The translations under genes and the position numbers were made by a program. 6,598 nt of DNA from Lachnospiraceae bacterium UBA7598 (lineage in GTDB: Bacteria; Bacillota; Clostridia; Lachnospirales; Lachnospiraceae): assembly GCA_002474415.1 (NCBI GenBank), contig DLQV01000065.1, positions 1 to 6,598 of the forward strand. Reading direction: 5' to 3'. Positions 1 through 5,277 of the stretch are shown here, one piece after another; position 1 is the stretch's first letter, and every line of letters begins with the position of its first letter. A model generated the notes under the pieces. It worked only from the letters and a program-made list of their open reading frames with translations, searched no databases and was not told the origin of the DNA.

Positions 1-502
1 CGGAATCGGAGAGCGTACCGGTAATACGCCTCTGGAAGCCATGGTATTTGAGTATGCCCAGCTGCGCGGCACTCTTGACGGTATGGATACGACCGTGATC
101 ACAGAACTTTCCGAGTATTACGAGAAAGAGCTGGGATACAAACAGCCGCCACAGACACCGTTTGTCGGAAGCAACTTTAATGTGACAAGAGCCGGCATTC
201 ATGCAGACGGATTACTGAAAAATGAGGAGATCTACAATATCTTCGATACCGGAAAATTTTTAAATCGTCCACCTCTGGTAGCAGTATCAAATACCTCCGG
301 TCTTGCAGGGATTGCGCACTGGATCAACAATTATTATCATTTACCGGATGACCGGAAAGTGGACAAAAACTCAGAACTGGTACATCGGATCAAAGACTGG
401 GTAGACACACAATACGATGACGGACGCGTGACAGTTATGACAGATCAGGAACTTGTTGTAGAAATTACTTCCGTTTGTAAAGAGCTTGGTATTGTGTTAT
501 AG
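1..502 (+). CDS. Probable Re-citrate synthase (homocitrate/isopropylmalate synthase family), C-terminal part
   Basis: This is the 3' end of a gene that begins before the window; its frame starts at base 2 and 166 residues are visible. Enzymes of this family condense acetyl-CoA with a 2-oxo acid: oxaloacetate gives citrate, 2-oxoglutarate gives homocitrate, and 2-oxoisovalerate gives isopropylmalate. The fragment opens with the family motif GIGERTGNTPLEA (visible residues 1-13). It also carries a GIHADGLLK segment (His at bases 200-202) that corresponds to the conserved histidine region of the family. Only about 150 residues follow the GERTGN motif. That suits short homocitrate or Re-citrate synthases and leaves no room for the C-terminal leucine-sensing domain of LeuA. 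A GntR regulator and isocitrate dehydrogenase follow closely, with no leucine or lysine genes, so I infer a citrate-forming role (Re-citrate synthase, as in Clostridium kluyveri). The family is secure; the substrate is inferred. Automatic annotation would probably call it 2-isopropylmalate or homocitrate synthase. Confidence 0.85.
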   Translation, partial: GIGERTGNTPLEAMVFEYAQLRGTLDGMDTTVITELSEYYEKELGYKQPPQTPFVGSNFNVTRAGIHADGLLKNEEIYNIFDTGKFLNRPPLVAVSNTSGLAGIAHWINNYYHLPDDRKVDKNSELVHRIKDWVDTQYDDGRVTVMTDQELVVEITSVCKELGIVL

Positions 503-503
503 A
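475..503 (+). promoter_or_regulatory. Candidate sigma-A promoter for the GntR gene
   Basis: TTGTAA at 475-480 and TATAGA at 498-503 are separated by 17 bases. A TG at 495-496 sits one base before the -10 box, as in an extended -10 promoter. Each hexamer matches four of six consensus positions. Transcription would start near 510, leaving a leader of about 25 bases before the ATG at 534. The elements overlap the end of the upstream gene, and such matches are common in AT-rich DNA, so this is only a candidate for separate expression of the regulator and isocitrate dehydrogenase. Confidence 0.25.
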
Positions 504-533
504 CAAAAATTCGATATTATATAAGGTGAAATT

Positions 534-1193
534 ATGGCAGAAGATCATTATTCATTAAGTGCCAAGGTTTTTCATTCCATTCGTGAGGATATTTTAAATG
601 GAAAATATCAGGCGAATGAGGAATTGAAGGAAAAGAATATTGGCGACGATCTTGGAGTGAGCAGAACGCCTGTCAGGGAAGCACTTCGTCAGCTGGAACT
701 GGAGGGACTGGTACATATCATTCCAAACAAGGGAGCGTTTGTAGAAGGGGTTACCCTTCAGGATATCAAAGATATCTATGAGATACGGACGCTTTTAGAG
801 GGACTGTGTGCCCGCTGGGCAGCAGAAAGGATCACGCAGGAGCAGATAGAGGAATTGGAAGAAATCGTATTTTTATCCGATTTTCACTATTCCAAAGAAA
901 ACTGGGATCAGATCCTAGAATTGGATAACCGTTTTCATGAAATCGTATATGAGGCGTGTGCCAGCAAAGAGCTGACACGTGTACTTCGGGATTATCATCA
1001 TTATCTGCAGCGGATCCGGCGGATCACACTGGAAGAAAAAGCACGGGCCCATGCGTCGATCAATGAACACCGGGCGATTGCCGAGGCATTAAAGGCGAGA
1101 GATGCCAAGACAGCGGAGGAGTGTGCCAGACTCCATATCCGCAATACGATATCCAACATGGATAAAATCGGTTGGGAAAATCTGATGAAATAA
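534..1193 (+). CDS. GntR-family transcriptional regulator, FadR/FCD subfamily
   Basis: The 219-residue protein has the two-domain layout of FadR-type GntR regulators. An N-terminal winged helix-turn-helix covers about residues 8-72. It includes the stretch [20 protein letters not shown], typical of the GntR DNA-binding domain, and a wing ending NKGAFV. A helical FCD ligand-binding domain covers about 76-212. D131 and H135 (DNRFH), H179 and H201 match the Asp/His set that binds a metal and a carboxylate ligand in many FCD proteins, so a small organic acid effector is plausible. The start is supported by AAGGTG at 523-528, five bases before the ATG. It lies 31 bases after the synthase gene and 19 bases before isocitrate dehydrogenase. 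I infer that it controls this 2-oxoglutarate-forming branch, perhaps sensing citrate or another di- or tricarboxylate. The effector and operator cannot be read from the sequence, and I recognise no specific named member. Confidence 0.93.
   Translation: MAEDHYSLSAKVFHSIREDILNGKYQANEELKEKNIGDDLGVSRTPVREALRQLELEGLVHIIPNKGAFVEGVTLQDIKDIYEIRTLLEGLCARWAAERITQEQIEELEEIVFLSDFHYSKENWDQILELDNRFHEIVYEACASKELTRVLRDYHHYLQRIRRITLEEKARAHASINEHRAIAEALKARDAKTAEECARLHIRNTISNMDKIGWENLMK
744..776 (+). repeat. Two adjacent palindromic elements inside the GntR gene
   Basis: Bases 744-759 form a perfect 6-bp inverted repeat (GAAGGG / CCCTTC, loop GTTA). Within it, GGGTTACCC at 748-756 is symmetric around one central base. 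Just downstream the palindrome GATATC occurs twice (762-767 and 771-776), separated by AAA. The region encodes the junction between the DNA-binding and FCD domains. No T-tract follows, so this is not a terminator. Any function as an operator or RNA structure is conjecture. Confidence 0.3.
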
Positions 1194-1212
1194 AATAAAG
1201 GAGAATGAAGCG

Positions 1213-2424
1213 ATGAGCAAGATTACAATGACAACACCACTGGTAGAGATGGATGGAGATGAAATGACAAGAATCCTCTGGAAAATGATCAAGGATGAGC
1301 TGTTACTTCCATTTATTGATCTGAAAACAGAGTATTATGATCTGGGACTGGAAGAACGTAACCGGACAAACGATCAGGTAACGATTGATTCTGCAAATGC
1401 GACAAAGAAATATGGTGTTGCAGTAAAATGCGCAACGATCACTCCGAATGCCGCAAGAATGACGGAATATAATTTAAAAGAGATGTGGAAGAGCCCGAAC
1501 GGAACCATCCGTGCCATGCTTGATGGAACGGTATTCCGTGCACCGATCGTCGTTAAGGGAATTGAGCCAAATGTAAAGACCTGGGAGAAGCCAATTACCA
1601 TTGCAAGACATGCATATGGCGATGTATATAAAGCAGCTGAAATGAAAGTTCCGGGACCAGGAAAAGCTGAGCTGGTATTTACTGCCGAGGATGGAACCAT
1701 CGTACGTGAACTGATTCATAATTTTACCGGAGCCGGTGTATTACAGGGACAGCATAACCTGGACGATTCCATTGAAAGTTTTGCACATAGCTGCTTTAAA
1801 TATGCACTGGATACAAAACAGGATCTGTGGTTTGCAACAAAGGATACGATTTCCAAAAAATATGATCATACATTCAAAGACATATTCCAGGAAGTATTTG
1901 AGAAGAACTACAAGGATGCGTTTGAAAAGGCCGGAATCGAGTATTTCTACACCTTGATCGATGATGCGGTTGCACGTGTTATGAAGTCAAAAGGCGGATT
2001 TATCTGGGCATGTAAAAACTATGACGGTGATGTCATGAGTGATATGATCAGTTCCGCATTTGGTTCTCTTGCCATGATGACTTCCGTACTTGTATCCCCA
2101 CATGGATATTATGAGTATGAAGCTGCACATGGAACTGTTCAGAGACATTATTATAAGCATCTGAAGGGAGAGGAGACTTCCACAAACTCTGTTGCAACCA
2201 TTTTCGCATGGACAGGAGCGCTCAGAAAACGCGGGGAATTGGATAAAAATCAGGCACTCTGCGATTTTGCAGATAAACTGGAAGCAGCATGCTTAAAGAC
2301 GATTGAATCCGGAAAGATGACAAAAGATCTTGCTTTGATCACAACGATTGAGAATCCAGTTGTATTAAACAGTGAAAACTTTATCAAGGCAATTCGGACA
2401 GAATTGGAAGCTTCTCTTTCGTAA
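1213..2424 (+). CDS. icd: Isocitrate dehydrogenase, NADP-dependent (homodimeric, subfamily II)
   Basis: This enzyme oxidatively decarboxylates isocitrate to 2-oxoglutarate with production of NADPH, supplying carbon for glutamate. The 403 residues match the usual length of the short homodimeric, eukaryote-like class rather than the E. coli class. The isocitrate-binding loop SPNGTIR is at 94-100, with R100, R109 and R132 present. The Tyr of GDVY is Y139. D250, D273 and D277, in the LIDD and YDGDVMSD segments, are the expected divalent-metal ligands. HGTVQRHY at 306-313 carries R311 and H312, equivalent to the Arg-His pair that contacts the 2'-phosphate of NADP, so NADP preference is well supported. 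The ATG is preceded by AAAGGAG at 1197-1203 with a nine-base spacing. The gene follows the GntR regulator by 19 bases and precedes rex by 24 bases, so cotranscription with both is likely. All key residues are intact. Confidence 0.97.
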   Translation: MSKITMTTPLVEMDGDEMTRILWKMIKDELLLPFIDLKTEYYDLGLEERNRTNDQVTIDSANATKKYGVAVKCATITPNAARMTEYNLKEMWKSPNGTIRAMLDGTVFRAPIVVKGIEPNVKTWEKPITIARHAYGDVYKAAEMKVPGPGKAELVFTAEDGTIVRELIHNFTGAGVLQGQHNLDDSIESFAHSCFKYALDTKQDLWFATKDTISKKYDHTFKDIFQEVFEKNYKDAFEKAGIEYFYTLIDDAVARVMKSKGGFIWACKNYDGDVMSDMISSAFGSLAMMTSVLVSPHGYYEYEAAHGTVQRHYYKHLKGEETSTNSVATIFAWTGALRKRGELDKNQALCDFADKLEAACLKTIESGKMTKDLALITTIENPVVLNSENFIKAIRTELEASLS

Positions 2425-2435
2425 ATAAAAGGATT

Positions 2436-2440
2436 GGAGG
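2436..2440 (+). promoter_or_regulatory. Ribosome binding site that fixes the rex start at GTG 2449
   Basis: GGAGG lies eight bases before the in-frame GTG at 2449-2451. The longer reading from TTG at 2434 would place this site inside the coding region and leave only AAAAGG one base from the start codon. Rex proteins typically begin a few residues before the AVIRR-PRYYRYL segment, which also favours the GTG. Confidence 0.8.
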
Positions 2441-2448
2441 ATGAAATT

Positions 2449-3081
2449 GTGGAAAAGGAAATCTCACAAGCTGTCATCCGTCGTATGCCCAGATATTATC
2501 GTTATTTGGGAGAATTGTTGGAGGAAGGCGTTGAACGCATTTCCTCCAATGATTTGAGTCACCGGATGATGGTGACGGCTTCTCAGATTCGTCAGGATTT
2601 GAATAATTTTGGCGGATTTGGACAACAGGGATACGGATATAATGTAAAATATCTGTATGATGAGATCGGAAAAATACTTGGATTAAACGAAACCCATAAT
2701 ATTATCATGATCGGCGCCGGAAATCTTGGTCAGGCGATCACAAATTACGTAAAATTTGAACGGTTTGGGTTTATCATTACTGCATTGTTTGATGTAAAAC
2801 CTTCTTTAAAGGGGCAGACCGTTCGTGATATTCCGATTTATATGATGGATGAACTGGATAATTACTGTAAAAAAAACAAAGTAGACATCGCAGCCTTGAC
2901 GCTCCCAAAAGAAAAGGCAGAAGATACTGCACAACATCTCGTTAACCTAGGAATCCGCGCAATCTGGAATTTTGCCCATGTGGATCTAGATCTGAGTGAT
3001 AAAAGTGTGGTTGTCGAGAATGTTCATTTGTCGGACAGTCTGATGCAATTGTCATATAATATCGTAAAGAACTCCAAGTAG
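2449..3081 (+). CDS. rex: Redox-sensing transcriptional repressor Rex
   Basis: Rex is a homodimeric repressor that reads the NADH/NAD+ ratio. NADH binding releases it from operators of fermentation and respiration genes. With the GTG start the protein has 210 residues, the normal length. An N-terminal winged helix covers about 1-80, with AVIRRMPRYYRYL at 8-20 and the recognition region ASQIRQDLNNFGGFGQQGYG at 44-63. A Rossmann domain follows, with GAGNLG at 89-94 and D115 (ALFD) at the end of the second strand, the usual NAD ribose contact. IWNFA at 172-176 and the terminal helix (about 191-207) match the domain-swapped C-terminus of the family. The gene follows icd by 24 bases. I see no classical Rex operator (TTGT...ACAA type) in the short upstream spacer, so autoregulation from this site is not supported. 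A TTG at 2434 would give 215 residues but is the weaker start. Confidence 0.97.
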   Translation: MEKEISQAVIRRMPRYYRYLGELLEEGVERISSNDLSHRMMVTASQIRQDLNNFGGFGQQGYGYNVKYLYDEIGKILGLNETHNIIMIGAGNLGQAITNYVKFERFGFIITALFDVKPSLKGQTVRDIPIYMMDELDNYCKKNKVDIAALTLPKEKAEDTAQHLVNLGIRAIWNFAHVDLDLSDKSVVVENVHLSDSLMQLSYNIVKNSK

Positions 3082-3100
3082 CACACAAAGAGGTGATACG

Positions 3101-3772
3101 ATGAAGGATGATGAAGAATTTAAAAAAGCACTGGCAGACAAACAGGTGCCGATTCTTGTGCTTGATGAAAAGTGGCATCGGCTTTTTGCTGTGCATGGAA
3201 AGCCGGATGAGATTCACGAAACGGAAAATGAGCTGAATGCTCTGCTTGCCAGACAGGGAAAACTGAACGAAGAATTAAAACAGTTGAAAAAAGTAAAGAA
3301 ACAACTGATGGAGAGCATTGTCGCAAACATGGATGGAACAACGACCAAAGACCTGGACGCACAGCGGGAAAAAAAGCTGGACGAAGACAAGCGGCTGATT
3401 GACGAAACGAATCAGAAAATGGAAGAAACCGAAGATGAACTGTTGGAAATTCCACGTCAGATCAATGATGTCAACCGGAAACTGATGCTTCAGAGTATGA
3501 GTTATTTTTATGAGAAAATACGTGTCAATAAGAAGGAATCCGATGAAATTGATGCATGGATTAATCAGGTGCGTGTAGATCTGAAGAAAAATATCATCCG
3601 TAAGCAGAACCGGGATATTAACAATCGTGAGATATACGCGTATTTACATGACATTTTTGGACCATCTACTCTGGATCTGTTCGATATCCACTATGAAAAT
3701 GAGGAGGAAGAGGACAGTTCTGAAAATAAAGAAGACGATACGAAAGAATCACAAAAGGAAGAGGAGAATTAG
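3101..3772 (+). CDS. Uncharacterised coiled-coil protein with acidic C-terminal tail
   Basis: I do not recognise a characterised family for this 223-residue protein. It has no signal peptide or membrane segment and is rich in Lys, Glu and Asp, so a cytoplasmic location is likely. A short N-terminal part includes VPILVLDEKWHRLFAVHGKP (16-35). Two heptad-like helical stretches follow, at about 38-73 and 84-130, consistent with a coiled-coil hairpin broken near NMDGTTTK (76-83). Residues 130-198 look like a compact helical domain (MSYFYEKIRVN, REIYAYLHDIFG). The last 25 residues (199-223) contain 14 acidic residues and form a probably disordered tail. The start has a very strong ribosome binding site, AAAGAGGTGAT at 3087-3097, and lies 19 bases after rex, so the two are probably cotranscribed. 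The strong translation signal and clean frame argue that it is a real, expressed gene. No function is assigned. Confidence 0.88.
   Translation: MKDDEEFKKALADKQVPILVLDEKWHRLFAVHGKPDEIHETENELNALLARQGKLNEELKQLKKVKKQLMESIVANMDGTTTKDLDAQREKKLDEDKRLIDETNQKMEETEDELLEIPRQINDVNRKLMLQSMSYFYEKIRVNKKESDEIDAWINQVRVDLKKNIIRKQNRDINNREIYAYLHDIFGPSTLDLFDIHYENEEEEDSSENKEDDTKESQKEEEN
3762..3766 (+). promoter_or_regulatory. Ribosome binding site supporting the TTG start of nnr
   Basis: AGGAG lies 11 bases before the TTG at 3778 and is embedded in the last Glu codons of the upstream acidic tail. The next in-frame ATG, at 3805, has no such site and would remove the conserved RYLVSGKE opening of the protein, so the TTG is preferred. 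Confidence 0.65.
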
Positions 3773-3777
3773 AAATC

Positions 3778-5277
3778 TTGCGTTATCTTGTATCGGGAAA
3801 AGAAATGAAGCTTCTGGATCAGAATACATCGCAGGTGTTTCATGTACCGGAACTGGTATTGATGGAACAGGCTTCGATGGCTTTTGTGAGGAAGCTTTTA
3901 TTGCTTAAACAAAATAAACTCTCTACGGCGTTAATTGCCTGTGGAAGCGGAAATAACGGCGGAGACGGACTTGCCATTGCCAGACTTTTGCGGGAACAGG
4001 GCATTCTGGTGTCGATATGGCTGGCAGGAGAAGAAGAAGGACATCGGATTAGTCCATCCTATGATGTTCAAAAACAGATCTGTAATGCTTATCAGATACC
4101 TGTGGTGCAAAGTGCGTCCGTAGTGGGCACATCCTATGATGTAGTTATTGATGCCCTGTTTGGAACCGGCCTGTCCCGGAAAATATCCGGAGGGCTTGCA
4201 AACGATATTGACGTGCTCAATCAGTTATCCGGATGGAAAGTTGCTGTGGATATCGCTTCCGGGATCTGTTCTGACGATGGTGCGGTACTTGGCACAGCTT
4301 TTCAGGCAGATGATACGATTACGTTTTCTTTTGGAAAAAAAGGACAATATCTATGGCCGGGCAATGCATATTGCGGAAATGTGCATGTGGTTTCCATGGG
4401 AATCACACAGGAAAGCTGGCTGGAACATAAACCACGTACAGCGGTATTAGAACCGGAAGATTTAAAAAGACTTCCGGTCCGCAGGCCGCATACGAATAAA
4501 GGTTCTTACGGAAAGTTGCTAATTATCGCTGGAAGTGTTAATATGTCCGGAGCGGCATGTTTTTGTGCAAAGGCTGCCTATCGTATGGGAAGTGGTCTGG
4601 TGCGGGTATTTACCTGTGAACAGAACCGGATCGCTTTGCAGACAAAGGTTCCGGAAGCGGTTCTTGTCACGTATCCGGACCAATGGGAGCAATCCCTGTT
4701 AATGAAACAGTTACAATGGGCAGATGCCGTGGTTTTAGGTCCGGGAATTGGAATGGAACAGAATGCACAGCAAATGGTTACGGCAGTGCTCAGACAGTGT
4801 CAGGTTCCGCTGGTGCTGGATGCGGATGCGCTGAATATTCTTGCCGGGCAGATGGAATTGTTAGAACAGACAAAAGCAGATGTAATTGTAACCCCTCATC
4901 TCGGAGAGATGTCCCGGCTGATTTGCAGTCCGGTTTCACAGATCCAGATGACATTGGAAACATCCGCAGAAACATTTGCCAGAAAGTTCCATACCATTTG
5001 TGTATTAAAAGATTTTCATACGGTTACGGCTATTCCAGATGGCATGACCTATATCAATTTATCTGGAAATAATGGCATGGCAACTGCGGGCAGTGGCGAT
5101 GTTTTAGCTGGTATCATCGGTTCTCTTTTAGCACAGGGAATGAAGGCAAGAGACGCAGCACCTCTTGGGGTGTATGTGCATGGGCTGGCGGGAGATGCCG
5201 CAAAAGAAAAATGTGGAGTCCGTGGAATGATGGCATCCGATATCATAGAGGGACTCAAAGAGGTAGAAAAATCATGA
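3778..5277 (+). CDS. nnr: Bifunctional NAD(P)H-hydrate epimerase / ADP-dependent NAD(P)H-hydrate dehydratase
   Basis: This cytoplasmic repair enzyme rescues damaged NADH and NADPH. The N-terminal half interconverts the R and S hydrates; the C-terminal half dehydrates the S form using ADP. At 499 residues it is a full-length fusion. The epimerase domain (about 1-215) has the GSGNNGGDGLAIARLL loop at 56-71, VVIDALFGTGL at 122-132, and VDIASG at 157-162 with the expected active-site Asp D158. Most relatives read DIPSG, so this protein has Ala in place of Pro at 160. After a linker, the ribokinase-like dehydratase domain (about 225-495) shows HTNKGSYGKLLIIAGS (238-253), LGPGIG (320-325), LDADALNIL (347-355), TPHLGEM (372-378) and NGMATAGSGDVLAGIIG (432-448). 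D441 is the catalytic base by family analogy. Translation probably starts at a TTG five bases after the coiled-coil gene. Its end overlaps the alr start in an ATGA. Confidence 0.95.
   Translation: MRYLVSGKEMKLLDQNTSQVFHVPELVLMEQASMAFVRKLLLLKQNKLSTALIACGSGNNGGDGLAIARLLREQGILVSIWLAGEEEGHRISPSYDVQKQICNAYQIPVVQSASVVGTSYDVVIDALFGTGLSRKISGGLANDIDVLNQLSGWKVAVDIASGICSDDGAVLGTAFQADDTITFSFGKKGQYLWPGNAYCGNVHVVSMGITQESWLEHKPRTAVLEPEDLKRLPVRRPHTNKGSYGKLLIIAGSVNMSGAACFCAKAAYRMGSGLVRVFTCEQNRIALQTKVPEAVLVTYPDQWEQSLLMKQLQWADAVVLGPGIGMEQNAQQMVTAVLRQCQVPLVLDADALNILAGQMELLEQTKADVIVTPHLGEMSRLICSPVSQIQMTLETSAETFARKFHTICVLKDFHTVTAIPDGMTYINLSGNNGMATAGSGDVLAGIIGSLLAQGMKARDAAPLGVYVHGLAGDAAKEKCGVRGMMASDIIEGLKEVEKS
4452..4478 (+). 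repeat. Inverted repeat at the interdomain linker of nnr
   Basis: ACCGGAAG at 4452-4459 is the exact reverse complement of CTTCCGGT at 4471-4478, with an 11-base A-rich loop. In RNA this would be an 8-bp hairpin. It encodes about residues 225-234, between the epimerase and dehydratase domains. No T-run follows, so it is not a terminator. CCGGAA-type words are frequent in this window, so chance is a real possibility. Confidence 0.35.

Noticed and set aside
2..502. Leucine-pathway 2-isopropylmalate synthase (leuA) as the identity of the first gene
   Set aside because: The protein ends about 150 residues after the GERTGN motif, leaving no room for the LeuA regulatory domain, and no leucine genes are adjacent. 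It is kept only as a minor alternative.
1205..1216. Three-codon mini-frame (ATG AAG CGA TGA) overlapping the icd start
   Set aside because: It is too short to carry evidence, and its ATG is only one base after AAAGGAG. The icd ATG at 1213 is well placed.
2425..2448. Possible Rex operator upstream of rex
   Set aside because: I looked for a TTGT...ACAA-type palindrome in the icd-rex spacer and found none. The spacer holds only the ribosome binding site.
2983..2992. Palindrome GATCTAGATC in rex
   Set aside because: It is a short palindrome arising from Asp-Leu-Asp-Leu codons, with no flanking context to suggest a site.
3120..3455. Minus-strand open frame of 111 codons opposite the coiled-coil gene
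   Set aside because: It mirrors Lys/Glu-rich codons of the plus-strand gene, giving a Phe/Ser/Leu-rich product. The plus-strand gene has a strong ribosome binding site and sensible operon spacing.
5211..5273. Upstream in-frame ATG that would lengthen alanine racemase by 21 residues
   Set aside because: It lies deep inside nnr without a good ribosome binding site. The added residues (MWSPWNDGIRYH...) are nnr codons read in another frame, and the ATG at 5274 gives the normal Alr N-terminus.
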